Assembly (NCBI RefSeq): GCF_001580455.1
Contig: NZ_CP010951.1
Coordinates: 2,691,001 to 2,755,000, forward strand
DNA length: 64,000 nucleotides
Direction: 5' to 3'
From: Ramlibacter tataouinensis
GTDB lineage: Bacteria > Pseudomonadota > Gammaproteobacteria > Burkholderiales > Burkholderiaceae_C
Shown here: positions 26,265-35,646 of the stretch, in pieces
How positions within the stretch are numbered: the stretch's first letter is position 1
Layout of the letters: every line of letters begins with the position of its first letter
Notes under the pieces: generated by a model
What the model was told of the DNA's origin: nothing
What the model saw: the letters and a program-made list of their open reading frames with translations, nothing else
Database searches by the model: none
Position numbers and translations under genes: made by a program

Positions 26265-28049
26265 GTGAATTCGATTGTCGATTTCAAGAGTGCCGACTCT
26301 TCTGCGGGTCCGCTCAGGGTCCGGTTCGAGCAGCCGCTCAAAGTCATTGCGGCCTGGGAGCTTGCTCAGGTGGCGGAGGTACTTGACCGAGTGGAGAGTG
26401 AAGCTCGGGCCGGGCGCTGGTGCGTGGGGGCTGTCTCCTATGAGAGTGCCCCCGCATTTGACTCGAGCCTACCTGTCCATGCGCCGCGGCAAGACTGGCC
26501 GTTGGCACGGTTTGCGGTTTACGCCAATGCGGTTCCCTTGCCACGTGACTGGGGTGTATCCGCAGATAGCTCTGAACTCTCCTGGTCCGATTGGTCGTTC
26601 AACTGCTCGCGCGAACACTACTTGCGCCAAGCCCTGCGCGCCGCGAGCGCCATGACTGAGGGGGAGGCATACCAAGTCAACCTGACGGGCGCGCTTCAGA
26701 CGGAGTTTCGAGGGGAGCCTCTACATTGGATGCGACGATTCAAGCGCGCGCAGCCCGAAGCCTTCATGGCCTGGCTTGATTGGGGTGATCAGCAGATTCT
26801 CAGCGTCTCCCCCGAGCTGTTCTTCCATTGGGACCCGGTGTCCGGACATCTGCTTTGTCAGCCCATGAAGGGAACTGCTGAACGGGGTGCAAATCCTGAG
26901 AGTGACGAGCAGGCCCGGCAGATGTTGCGAGACTGCCCCAAGGAGCGAGCCGAGAATGTCATGATCGTGGACCTGCTGCGGAACGACATGAGCCGAATCG
27001 CCCGGCCGGCTAGCGTCCAGGTTCATCATCTCTTTGAGACTCAGGCGATGCCGAAAGTCTGGCAGATGACTTCGACCATCACCGCCCACACGAAAGGCGA
27101 GCACGGTTTGGCGGATGTGTTCCGTGCTCTCTTTCCTTGCGGCTCTGTGACTGGCGCTCCAAAAGCGAGTGCGATGCGTTGGATCCACACCTTGGAAGAC
27201 GGGCCACGGGGAATCTACTGTGGAGCAATCGGGGTTGTGCGACCGGGTGGCGTGGCAACTTTCAATGTTCCCATCCGGACGGTCGCCTTGGAGCGAATGC
27301 CTAGCGCCCCTGAAACATGGCGGGCTCGTTACGGCGTTGGGAGTGGACTCACGGTATATGCCAATGCGGAACGTGAATGGCGAGAGTTGGGCGCGAAAGC
27401 TCGGATACTGCTTCATACGAGCGGAAATTTCGAGCTCGTGGAAACGCTGCGGCTCGACGAGTCCCGCTACTGGCTGTTGCCGGAACACCAGGCGCGACTT
27501 CAGGCAAGTGCCGCCCATTTTGGGTTTCCTTTCGATTGCGCGGCCGCAACGGGGGCACTGGACGCTGTCGCCCAGGAGCATCCTGCTGGACTTTGGAGGG
27601 TACGCCTCACATTGGCACGCAGCGGCAAGCTGACGGCGCATGCGCAACCGCTCGAAGCAACGCTTGAGCCAGTCGTGTTCGCGGTTTGTCCGCTCCCATT
27701 GGAAACGGCAGGCTTTGACTCAGACTTCATCTGTCATAAGACGACACGCCGTGACCACTACGATGCGCGACTGCGTACAGATTCAGGATTGTTTGACACG
27801 CTCTTGATGAACGAGCGAGAAGAACTCACCGAATTCACTCGCGGAAACTTGGCGATCCGAAAAGATGGGGTTTGGTTGACGCCGCCAGACGGGGTCGGGC
27901 TTCTGCCTGGTACCTACCGAGCAAGGCTACTTGCGGGCGGCACATTGGTGCAAAAAAGCCTGCGGCTCGAGGATTTGGCAGATGCCGACGAGATAGCCTT
28001 CTTCAACGGGCTGCGCGGATGGTTGCGCGCTATCTGGCGGCAAGACTGA
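26265..28049 (+). CDS. pabB: Aminodeoxychorismate synthase component I fused to aminodeoxychorismate lyase (PabB-PabC)
   Basis: A 594-residue bifunctional protein. Residues 1-~395 form a chorismate-binding domain with PMKGTAERG, where the Lys marks PabB rather than TrpE, and YGVGSGLTVYANAEREW. The first domain makes 4-amino-4-deoxychorismate with ammonia or a PabA partner. Residues ~400-594 form a class IV PLP lyase with the probable PLP lysine in CHKTTRRDHYD and the motif LLPGTYRARLL; it releases pyruvate to give p-aminobenzoate. The start is GTG at 26265. Fused PabB-PabC proteins are known, but the place between a peptide importer and a GGT-like gene is odd and may reflect use of p-aminobenzoate or folate chemistry. 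No pabA is in the window. Confidence 0.9.
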   Translation: MNSIVDFKSADSSAGPLRVRFEQPLKVIAAWELAQVAEVLDRVESEARAGRWCVGAVSYESAPAFDSSLPVHAPRQDWPLARFAVYANAVPLPRDWGVSADSSELSWSDWSFNCSREHYLRQALRAASAMTEGEAYQVNLTGALQTEFRGEPLHWMRRFKRAQPEAFMAWLDWGDQQILSVSPELFFHWDPVSGHLLCQPMKGTAERGANPESDEQARQMLRDCPKERAENVMIVDLLRNDMSRIARPASVQVHHLFETQAMPKVWQMTSTITAHTKGEHGLADVFRALFPCGSVTGAPKASAMRWIHTLEDGPRGIYCGAIGVVRPGGVATFNVPIRTVALERMPSAPETWRARYGVGSGLTVYANAEREWRELGAKARILLHTSGNFELVETLRLDESRYWLLPEHQARLQASAAHFGFPFDCAAATGALDAVAQEHPAGLWRVRLTLARSGKLTAHAQPLEATLEPVVFAVCPLPLETAGFDSDFICHKTTRRDHYDARLRTDSGLFDTLLMNEREELTEFTRGNLAIRKDGVWLTPPDGVGLLPGTYRARLLAGGTLVQKSLRLEDLADADEIAFFNGLRGWLRAIWRQD

Positions 28050-28236
28050 CCCGGGTTCGCTATGAGCCACAGCCACTGCAGACCAAATGGCGCGCCCACT
28101 CTGGTCCCTTGAGCAGGGGGAGAAAGGGTGTGTCCAGCCGTGCATCCGGCCAAACTCTTCGAGGCGACTGCCAAAGTGCACCAGCGACTGCGTCGAGAGA
28201 ATACCGGCTTCGAAAAGCACTTGCTCAACTCAGCAT

Positions 28237-29946
28237 ATGAAATTGAACATGGATCCAACCGCGTGGCCGGCCGGGGAATACGAAATGGGCCTCGCCGAAC
28301 AAATGGTCATGAGGTCCGAGGCCGGATATGCAGAAGGGGCGACCGGAGCCGTGACCGTTGCGTACGGCAGCTTGGCCGCCCGTGCAGGAATTCAAGCGCT
28401 GAAGAGCGGTGGAACGGCCATTGATGCGGCGCTGACAACGGCGATGATGCAGATCGTCTTGACGGCGGGCGCACCGATCAGCTTCTTCGGCATCCAGTCA
28501 CTCGTCTATTACGAGGCCAAGACCGGCAAAGTGCACTGCATGAACGCCGAATGGAACACGGTTCGCGGAGAGGACGATCCGATGACCATCCCCGGCGGCT
28601 TTGACTTGGCCACCGGCATGAGCGGGTTGAAGGGCAAAGGGCCAGCGAGTGGCCGTACCGCTTTGGTTGGAGGGTTTCTCAAGGGAGTGGAGTCAGCTCA
28701 CAGGCGCTTCGGAAAGCTTCCTTTCCATGCATTGTTCGACCCGAGCATCCATGCGGCAGCAACCGGCGTGCCGGTCAATCGGGACTTGGCACTCGCGTAT
28801 TCGCTGAGGGCGGAAGATCTCGGCCGGTTGCCCGAAACTGCTTCGACTTTGAAGAAGCCAGATGGTTCGGTCTACGAATTGGGTGAATCCTTAAAACAGC
28901 CGGCGCTGGCTCGCACCCTGAGGGCGGTTGCCACCCTAGGCGCCGACTACATCTACCGCGGTCCGTGGGCGGAAAAGCTCGTGGCCGCTGTTCGGGCCGA
29001 CGGTGGGCACATGACGCTGGAGGATCTGGCTCAATACGAGGTGATCTGGTCAGACGCTCTCGAAGCCAAGGTCGGCGAATACGAAGTCCGTACCTCACCT
29101 CCGCCCAACGCGGGCGGCGTTGCGCTCGTCGAAGCGCAGCTTCTCGCGCGTGCATCCGGCTTGGCCTCAGAGGCTCACTGGACCGAATCGGGTAGCTCAT
29201 TGCGAAAGGCTGTTCAGATTGCTCAGATGTATATCCTGGACTATCTGCCTGAGGCAGCTAGGCAGGCCATCTACCCTGGTATGGAGTTCTCACCTGCAAC
29301 CCGGCTCACACCCGAGCATGCACAGGATCTCTGGAAGCGCATGGAAGCCGGTGCCGTACCGTTCCAGTTTGCCAATCCAAGGCACTCCGACGACGTCGTG
29401 GCGATCGACAGTGAAGGAAACATTGCCGCGATCACGCATACTTCCAATACGGTCTTGTGGGGCAAAACGGCCATCAATATCGATGGGATTTCCATCCCCG
29501 ATTCGGCGTCGTTTCAGCAGAGTTTGATTGCACGCGTGACGCCCGGTTCGCGGCTACCGGCGCCAACGGAGACAGGAATCGTATTTAAGGGCGGCAAGCC
29601 CATCCTTGGTTTTGCTTCGATGGGGTCGGGCCTTCACCATAGAACAATGCAGGCACTCCTGAACGTGACCGCGCACAAGATGTCCCTCCGCGAGGCGGTG
29701 AACACGCCGGATTTCTTCGGCTGCAAAATGGATCCTGCGACCGGTGCATTGACCATGCAGGTGCCGAAAGGGAAATTTTCAACAAGAGTCCTTGAAGAAT
29801 CGGGCCTGCCTTTCGTTGAGATTGAGAGCGCGGAAGCGCGGTTCGGATCGGAAGGGATCTGGATCGGAATCCAGCGAGATCCGGAAACGGGCTGGCTGCA
29901 AGCGGTGTCTCACAATCGAAATAACAGTGGCGCATTCGCCTACTAG
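28237..29946 (+). CDS. Gamma-glutamyltransferase-family protein (paralogue 2)
   Basis: A 569-residue GGT-superfamily protein highly similar to the one at 17022-18740 over its length. Shared segments are GAVTVAYGSLAARAG, DAALTTAMMQIV, AEWNTVRGEDDP and RTALVGGFLKGVESAH. The predicted nucleophile falls at Ser384 in RHSDDVVAID, again Ser for Thr. No signal peptide; the natural start is ATG 28237 or 28249 (MKLNMDPTAWP), not the long upstream frame. It follows the pabB-pabC fusion by 187 bp and precedes ilvE by 100 bp on the same strand, so these three may share a transcript. Substrate unknown. Confidence 0.85.
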   Translation: MKLNMDPTAWPAGEYEMGLAEQMVMRSEAGYAEGATGAVTVAYGSLAARAGIQALKSGGTAIDAALTTAMMQIVLTAGAPISFFGIQSLVYYEAKTGKVHCMNAEWNTVRGEDDPMTIPGGFDLATGMSGLKGKGPASGRTALVGGFLKGVESAHRRFGKLPFHALFDPSIHAAATGVPVNRDLALAYSLRAEDLGRLPETASTLKKPDGSVYELGESLKQPALARTLRAVATLGADYIYRGPWAEKLVAAVRADGGHMTLEDLAQYEVIWSDALEAKVGEYEVRTSPPPNAGGVALVEAQLLARASGLASEAHWTESGSSLRKAVQIAQMYILDYLPEAARQAIYPGMEFSPATRLTPEHAQDLWKRMEAGAVPFQFANPRHSDDVVAIDSEGNIAAITHTSNTVLWGKTAINIDGISIPDSASFQQSLIARVTPGSRLPAPTETGIVFKGGKPILGFASMGSGLHHRTMQALLNVTAHKMSLREAVNTPDFFGCKMDPATGALTMQVPKGKFSTRVLEESGLPFVEIESAEARFGSEGIWIGIQRDPETGWLQAVSHNRNNSGAFAY

Positions 29947-30046
29947 CCCGTAGGGCTTGACGCCCTTCCACCGTCTCGTTCCTTCGGTTCATTCGTGTTC
30001 CTAAAGCGCAATGCGCTTGGAACATTTCATTTGAAAAGAGTTCCCT

Positions 30047-30982
30047 ATGCAAGCCTCGCCAAGCATGCACGATCGCGACGGCAAGATCTGGATTGACGGC
30101 CAACTCGTTGACTGGCGCGATGCCAAGATTCATGTCCTCACTCACACTCTGCACTACGGATGTGGAGCGTTTGAGGGTGTGAGAGCCTACCCCACAGAGA
30201 AGGGGCCGGCCATTTTTCGCTTGCGCGAACACACCGAGCGCCTCTTTAACAGCGCGAAGATTCTGAGGATGAAAATTCCATTCTCGCTGCAGGAGGTGAT
30301 GGATGCTCAGAAGGAGGTCGTTACCGCCAATGGCCTCCAAAGCGGATACCTACGCCCGTTGACATGGCTCGGCTCCGAAAAGCTCGGTGTGAGTCCCAAG
30401 GGCAATAAGGTGCACTTGATGGTCGCGGCCTGGGCTTGGGGGGCCTATCTTGGTGAAGAGGGCCTGAAGAGAGGAATCCGGGTCAAGACATCGAGCTACA
30501 CCCGTCATCACGTCAACATCACGATGACCCAAGCAAAGGCGGTAAGCAACTACACCAACTCCATTTTGGCCAATATGGAGGCTACCGAAGACGGCTATGA
30601 CGAGGCGCTGCTTTTGGATGCGAGCGGATTCGTAAGCGAGGGTGCTGGGGAAAACGTCTTTCTCGTAAAAGACGACCGGATCTACACGCCTGATCTTTCC
30701 GCCGGTGCCCTTAACGGCATCACGCGCAACACAATCTTCGCCATCTGCCGTGACCTCGGCGTGCAAGTGGTCGAGAAAAGAATCACTCGAGACGAAGCCT
30801 ATCTCGCCGACGAGGCATTCTTTACGGGTACCGCGGCGGAGGTTACGCCTATTCGCGAGCTCGATCGCATTCAAATCGGCCAGGGATCGCGCGGGGCGCT
30901 CACTGAAAAAATCCAATCGGCCTACTTTGACATTGTTCACGGTCGGAATCCAAAGTATTCCGAATGGTTGACAAGCGTTTGA
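30047..30982 (+). CDS. ilvE: Branched-chain amino acid aminotransferase
   Basis: A 311-residue class IV PLP aminotransferase that exchanges amino groups between Leu/Ile/Val and 2-oxoglutarate. Typical features are THTLHYGCGAFEGVRAY (32-48), the PLP lysine Lys164 in TQAKAVSNY and SEGAGENVFLVKDDRIYTP. Length and sequence match the beta-proteobacterial IlvE group. The position outside an ilv/leu operon and beside catabolic genes suggests a degradative role feeding the branched-chain keto-acid dehydrogenase at 53-58 kb. D-amino-acid or other class IV activities are less likely. Confidence 0.92.
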   Translation: MQASPSMHDRDGKIWIDGQLVDWRDAKIHVLTHTLHYGCGAFEGVRAYPTEKGPAIFRLREHTERLFNSAKILRMKIPFSLQEVMDAQKEVVTANGLQSGYLRPLTWLGSEKLGVSPKGNKVHLMVAAWAWGAYLGEEGLKRGIRVKTSSYTRHHVNITMTQAKAVSNYTNSILANMEATEDGYDEALLLDASGFVSEGAGENVFLVKDDRIYTPDLSAGALNGITRNTIFAICRDLGVQVVEKRITRDEAYLADEAFFTGTAAEVTPIRELDRIQIGQGSRGALTEKIQSAYFDIVHGRNPKYSEWLTSV

Positions 30983-31424
30983 GCCGAAGGGCATCGCGGT
31001 GAGCGCGACCACGAGCCCGTCCCCAAAGGTGTTCGTGTGCGCCATCATCCCCATTCGCCACTACTCCGAGAGGCGTCAGCGCGTGAAGGCATAGCGGTGC
31101 TGGAAAAGTGCGCGCCCCGCTGAAAGTATGCGCTTGGCGGGCTTGCGGCTCGTAAACACGCCGATTTCGTTTCGGCTGCTTAGGCTGCGAAACGAAAGTG
31201 TGGCTCCAATTTCGGCCATTCAAAATTTCACTTAGGAAAACGAGTCAAACCGAGCGCAGTTTCGTTGGGGCATTAGATGCGGGAGGTTACCTTTCGAACT
31301 AGGGTAGATCGACGTGGGTGGGCTAGAGCGCTCAAAGACGCAACCCCTTCGTCGATTCCCAAATTTTGATCGGCCGCGACCTCCAAGCCGCGCGTTGTGT
31401 GCCTAAACAGCCGAATGAACCGAC
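30983..31424. other. Intergenic region with an inverted repeat
   Basis: 442 bp without a supported gene. A perfect 10-bp inverted repeat, TTTCGTTTCG at 31165-31174 and CGAAACGAAA at 31188-31197, has a 13-base spacer. There is no T-run after it on either strand, so an operator or RNA stem is as likely as a terminator. Confidence 0.45.
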
Positions 31425-32162
31425 ATGCACGCCACAAGAACGTTTCCCCCCCTCACGCTCCTCGGAATGGGTTTACTCCTGAGTCTGGCCTGCAAAGGCC
31501 AGGTCGTCACAAGCAAGAACATCAACGACGCACCAAGCGAGGAGGCGCAACGGCGGGCACTGAGTCCGTTTCGGGTCATCTTGAATAGCTCGCGCAACTC
31601 GGACACCGCGACGCAACGAGCCAATTCGCCAGCTTCCGCCACGTCTAAGAAGACCAAGAAGGCACCCGGCGAAAAAGGCAGCGACGTACCCGTGAACGAC
31701 GGAGGCGATCGCGCAGCTCAGCCTGATTTGAAAGCGGAGGCACCTGCGCCCACTGCGCCTCAGCTCTCAAGCACTTTCCCTCCAGCCGGCAGCAAGGAGT
31801 CTCTCAACGCCGTCGCAGGCACTCCAGGCCGAACCGCCTCAAGCGGGCATCGGTTGGCCGATGACACTCAAGGTCCAGGAGAAGTGGCCGCGACAGCCCC
31901 TACCCATGGGAATGAGCCGGCTTTGGTTCCAGTCCGCCAGGATTCCCCGGACTTGGGACGTATGAAGGCAACCGCGCGGGCCACAGTCAAGGTGGGGTTC
32001 GATGTGAACCCAGATGGATCGACCACAGACGTACGCATTCTCGCGAGCACAAACGTGCGCCTGAACGGCGCCAGCCTCGCCGCTGTCGGCAAGTGGCAAT
32101 TCAAGCCCATTCAGAACCGCCGGTCGGCCAACGTCGAGTTCGTATTCGAGCCTGAGCATTGA
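31425..32162 (+). CDS. Lipoprotein with C-terminal TonB domain
   Basis: A 245-residue protein. The N-terminus is a short signal with a lipobox-like LSLAC (Cys23). Residues ~40-175 are Ser/Pro/Ala-rich and probably disordered. Residues ~180-245 are a TonB C-terminal domain: TVKVGFDVNPDGSTTDVRI, LNGASLAAVGKWQFKPI. Normal TonB is held by an inner-membrane helix and works with ExbB/ExbD; a lipid-anchored version without these partners suggests a divergent periplasmic role, perhaps with the TonB-dependent receptors in this window. If the Cys is not lipidated, the same segment could serve as a membrane anchor. Confidence 0.65.
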   Translation: MHATRTFPPLTLLGMGLLLSLACKGQVVTSKNINDAPSEEAQRRALSPFRVILNSSRNSDTATQRANSPASATSKKTKKAPGEKGSDVPVNDGGDRAAQPDLKAEAPAPTAPQLSSTFPPAGSKESLNAVAGTPGRTASSGHRLADDTQGPGEVAATAPTHGNEPALVPVRQDSPDLGRMKATARATVKVGFDVNPDGSTTDVRILASTNVRLNGASLAAVGKWQFKPIQNRRSANVEFVFEPEH

Positions 32163-32285
32163 GGCGAAGGATCTGAAGGACACAAAAGTCCGCTGTGAGA
32201 AGGGCGGGAAGACTTGCCGCGCACGTGGGCATCGCGCACGTTCTGCAGCTGAGCCCGACCGCCATTTCTACTCCTAAACCTTCGC

Positions 32286-33791
32286 ATGGAATCTGCAAAG
32301 CAACTAGAGAATCCCGTCGCCGCGGTAGTTACGACGCCACCCCCACGTGGGACATTTCTGGCAGTTGTCGGGCTGTTGATTTCGATGCTACTGGCAGCCA
32401 TCGATCAAACGATCGTCAGCACCGCGCTTCCAGTGATCATGGGAGAACTTGGTGGCCTCGAGCGCCTCTCATGGGTCGTCACGGCCTATATGCTCGCTCA
32501 AACGGTCGTCACTCCCCTCTACGGCAAACTCGGCGACCTCTACGGCCGAAAGCGCATGCTTCAGGTGTCGGTCTTGATATTCCTGGTAGGTTCAGCTTTG
32601 TGCGGCGTGAGCCGAAACGTGCCTGAACTGATCGTTTTCCGTGCCGTCCAGGGCGCTGGTGGAGGCGGCCTGGTCGTGACGGCAATGGCCGTCATGGCAG
32701 AGATCGTTCCAGTAGGTGAGCGCGGACGCTCCCAGGGACTGTTCGGAGCGGCGTTCGTCATTGCTAGCGCTGCAGGGCCGGTGATAGGTGGCTACTTCGC
32801 CACGCATCTGTCTTGGCGATGGATCTTCTACATCAACCTGCCGCTCGGCGTACTCGCGCTAGTGCTAGCCGCTGCTACGTTGCCATCGATGGCTGCAAGC
32901 AGGACGCGTCGTATCGACTATGCAGGCGCACTATTGCTTGCGCTTGGGCTGGCCGCAGTGGTCCTACTCGCAGACGTGAGCGTCGAGGCGGGTACTTGGC
33001 TGCTGCCAGTGGCAGTGGGTGGTCTGATGGCGTTCGTTGCTTTCATTTTTGTAGAGCGGCACGCGGCGGAGCCGATTCTCCCTCTTCGCCTCTTCCACCA
33101 CCGCACTTTTCAAGTGGCTGCTGGAGTGGGTCTGATTGTCGGCTTCGCGATGTTTGGGTCTATCACCTACATCCCCATCTTCCTGCAGATTGCAAAGGGC
33201 GCGACCCCGACTGAAGCGGGTCTGCAGATCCTGCCGCTGATCGCGGGCATGCTGTTGTCGTCAATTGCTTCCAGCCACATGATCAGTCGAAATGGGCGGT
33301 TTCGGCATTTTCCCATCCTCGGTATGGCGGTCATAACGGGTGCGCTGCTACTGCTTTCTTTCGTCCGCGTTGATACCTCGGTCGCCCTCGTCCTGGTGTT
33401 GGCAGCACTACTTGGCATGGGCATCGGATGCGTGATGCAGGTTTTGGTAGTCGCAGTGCAAAACGCCGTTGACCACCAGGACCTAGGCGTCGCGACCGCA
33501 GGTAGCATGCTGTTCCGATCCATCGGTGGCTCGCTGGGGACGGCGGCGCTGGGTGCGGTGTTCGTGGCGGCCATCGCGAACCTCATGCCGCTGACAATTC
33601 CGATGGCCAACCTCCAGGACCTCACGCACATGCCGCCCACAGAACGTGCCGCCTACGCACAAGCGTCTACGCAAGCCATGGCATTAGTATTCCGTGTGGC
33701 CGCCTCGGTGACGCTGGTTGGCTTCGCATTGACTTGGCTATTGCCCCGAGGCGCTTTGGGCGGGAGTGTCAAGAGCCTGCACGGCCACTGA
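32286..33791 (+). CDS. MFS exporter, DHA2 (EmrB/QacA) family
   Basis: A 501-residue, about 14-TM major facilitator protein. Early motifs are LLAAIDQTIVSTALPVI in TM1 and PLYGKLGDLYGRKR (motif A) between TM2 and TM3; motif C-like GAAFVIASAAGPVIGG follows. DHA2 proteins export drugs or metabolites by proton antiport. There is no EmrA-type adaptor next door. It follows the TonB-domain gene on the same strand. Confidence 0.93.
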   Translation: MESAKQLENPVAAVVTTPPPRGTFLAVVGLLISMLLAAIDQTIVSTALPVIMGELGGLERLSWVVTAYMLAQTVVTPLYGKLGDLYGRKRMLQVSVLIFLVGSALCGVSRNVPELIVFRAVQGAGGGGLVVTAMAVMAEIVPVGERGRSQGLFGAAFVIASAAGPVIGGYFATHLSWRWIFYINLPLGVLALVLAAATLPSMAASRTRRIDYAGALLLALGLAAVVLLADVSVEAGTWLLPVAVGGLMAFVAFIFVERHAAEPILPLRLFHHRTFQVAAGVGLIVGFAMFGSITYIPIFLQIAKGATPTEAGLQILPLIAGMLLSSIASSHMISRNGRFRHFPILGMAVITGALLLLSFVRVDTSVALVLVLAALLGMGIGCVMQVLVVAVQNAVDHQDLGVATAGSMLFRSIGGSLGTAALGAVFVAAIANLMPLTIPMANLQDLTHMPPTERAAYAQASTQAMALVFRVAASVTLVGFALTWLLPRGALGGSVKSLHGH

Positions 33792-33830
33792 AAGGCTTTG
33801 GATGAAGGCCGATGTTGGTCAGCGCAACCC

Positions 33831-34250
33831 CTATGCAGAAAGCTTACTGCGCGCCCACGCCTCTGTGGCGCGCGTCACTCCGTCCCTGCATCGCTCAAGC
33901 AGTTCGCCCACTCGGTCGGCGTTGCGCGCAACCTCGGCCATCACCTGAGCCTCTTGCCCAATGCCGAGGTACTCTGTTGCAACGCTGATGAATCCACCTG
34001 CATTGACGAGGAGATCAGGCAAGTCAAGACCCCCCGCGCGTAAAGTGCGTCGCCATCCTCCAGCTTCGCGAGCTGGTTGTTTTGCCGCACCTGCGACGAT
34101 GGGTGCCTGAATCGAAGGAACCGTAGCCGAATTCAGGATCGCGCTCAATGCGTAGGGCGCAAGGACATCCGCGGGGACAGAGAGAATCTCTTCAGGAGAA
34201 ACCACACGCGCACGGAACCGTACCTCGGCTTCGGATGCGAGTGTTTGAAT
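33831..34250 (-). pseudogene. Remnant of a Glu/Leu/Phe/Val dehydrogenase (C-terminal part)
   Basis: About 140 codons matching the C-terminal NAD-binding end of leucine-dehydrogenase-like enzymes: VSPEEILSVPADVLAPYALSA, IVAGAAKQPA, and DLLVNAGGFISVATEYLG. In-frame homology continues upstream of the GTG at 34205 to a stop at 34251-34253. The N-terminal catalytic domain with its substrate-binding lysines is missing, and no start or ribosome site is visible. It is a decayed gene; leucine dehydrogenase would make the same keto acids as IlvE, so its loss is consistent with the surrounding branched-chain theme. Confidence 0.75.
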
Positions 34251-34384
34251 TCAGTTCAAGCGAATGAAACGCCATCTAGTGAGGCCTTCAAGCGATGAAC
34301 CCGCGGGGCCTCGCACAATCAGACCACCAGCGCCGCAACCGCCTACTGACTGATATTCGGGCCGGGTGGGCGGACTCATAAGGA

Positions 34385-35635
34385 TCAGCCTAGCCGATTC
34401 TTCACCAGCTCGCCGGCACGACAGATGACGCTCAGATTTTCGCCATTTGCTTCAAGCAGCGAAATGTCTTTCAGTGGATCACCGTCAACGACGAGAAGAT
34501 CGGCATGGGCGCCGGCGCGCACGCATCCCAGACGCCCTTCCTGCATCATCATCTCCGCAGAAACGCTTGTCGCCTGCCTCAGGATTTCTAGTGGTGAAAA
34601 TACCTGCTTGCGAAGCGCGAACTCGCGGCACTGCTGTCGATAAAGCTCTCCGAGGAGGTCGGTGCCAAAGCACACCTTGACGCCAGCATTTCGCATCTTA
34701 TCGAGGCCAGAAACTGCAGACATCCAGGCGTGATCCGCCTTTTCTTGGCTCTGAGGTGCAAATCCGATCGACCGTCCCATTTGCACCAGTTGCTCTACGA
34801 TGATTAGGGTGGGGACAATGTAGGCGCCTCGCTGCGCGACGAATTTGGCAGTTTCATCGTCGATCAGTGTCGCATGCTCGATTGAGCGAACGCCAAATTC
34901 GACGCACCGACGGACAGCCGCCGCAGGATGGCAATGAGCTGCCACGTATGTCCGTCGCTCCGTGCATTCGTTGACAATCGCCCGGATCTCGTCTTCGCGG
35001 TATTGATTCATCCAGATTGGGTCGGTCGGGCTGATGACCCCGCCGCTGCCCATGATCTTGATGAAATGTGCCCCTTGTCGCAGCTCCTCCCGGGTCATCT
35101 TGATGCACTCATCGACTCCATCCGCAACCACTGCACAGCAATTGAAGACAGTTCCCGCGCAAGCGCAAAGAGCGCGGTAACGAGGGGCCTCTTCGACTTG
35201 ACGGAAGTCCCCGTGGCCGCCGGTCATCGTCAGAATTTTTCCTGAGTAGAAGTAGCGTGGCCCCTCGAACAGCTTGTCCGCGAGGGCCTTGGCCATACTA
35301 AAGCTCCCGCCGCCGATGTCACGTACCGCTGTGAAGCCGCACTGCAATGCGAACTGAAGCATGCGCACCGCGTGCGCCGTTCGGTAGGCTTCGCCCCATC
35401 CTTCCATTTTTTGAACGACGCTGTCGCTTGCAAACGGATGAACGTGGCAGTCGATCATTCCCGGCATTAGCGTCCTGCCAGCGACGTCGACAACGCGCGC
35501 GTCGGCTACCTTTGGCGCGGTAGTTGTCAATTCCTGGATCAACCCGTCTGCGACGACAACATTGATGCCTTCGGCGCAGTCACCATTGACCCCATCAAAC
35601 ACGCGGGCATTCTTGAAGACCAGTGTTTGGCTCAT
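34385..35635 (-). CDS. Metal-dependent amidohydrolase, paralogue 2
   Basis: A 416-residue enzyme strongly similar to the protein at 19207-20451, with shared blocks REELRQGAHFIKIMGSGGV, SPTDPIWMNQYREDEIRAIV and AHCHPAAAVRRCVEFGVR. All metal ligands are kept (HVH at 64/66, the IKI lysine, HCH, EHA/EHG histidine and GTDLLG aspartate). It lies 11 bases after the GGT-like gene at 35647-37341, a probable two-gene operon. This repeats the GGT-plus-amidohydrolase pairing of the first copy. Substrate unknown; a cyclic or N-acyl amide is plausible. Confidence 0.88.
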   Translation of the reverse strand: MSQTLVFKNARVFDGVNGDCAEGINVVVADGLIQELTTTAPKVADARVVDVAGRTLMPGMIDCHVHPFASDSVVQKMEGWGEAYRTAHAVRMLQFALQCGFTAVRDIGGGSFSMAKALADKLFEGPRYFYSGKILTMTGGHGDFRQVEEAPRYRALCACAGTVFNCCAVVADGVDECIKMTREELRQGAHFIKIMGSGGVISPTDPIWMNQYREDEIRAIVNECTERRTYVAAHCHPAAAVRRCVEFGVRSIEHATLIDDETAKFVAQRGAYIVPTLIIVEQLVQMGRSIGFAPQSQEKADHAWMSAVSGLDKMRNAGVKVCFGTDLLGELYRQQCREFALRKQVFSPLEILRQATSVSAEMMMQEGRLGCVRAGAHADLLVVDGDPLKDISLLEANGENLSVICRAGELVKNRLG

Positions 35636-35646
35636 TCCCTGCGCCT

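Noticed and set aside
26265..28049. TrpE (anthranilate synthase) for the chorismate-binding domain
   Set aside because: The PMKGTAERG lysine and the fused PabC-type lyase domain point to aminodeoxychorismate synthesis.
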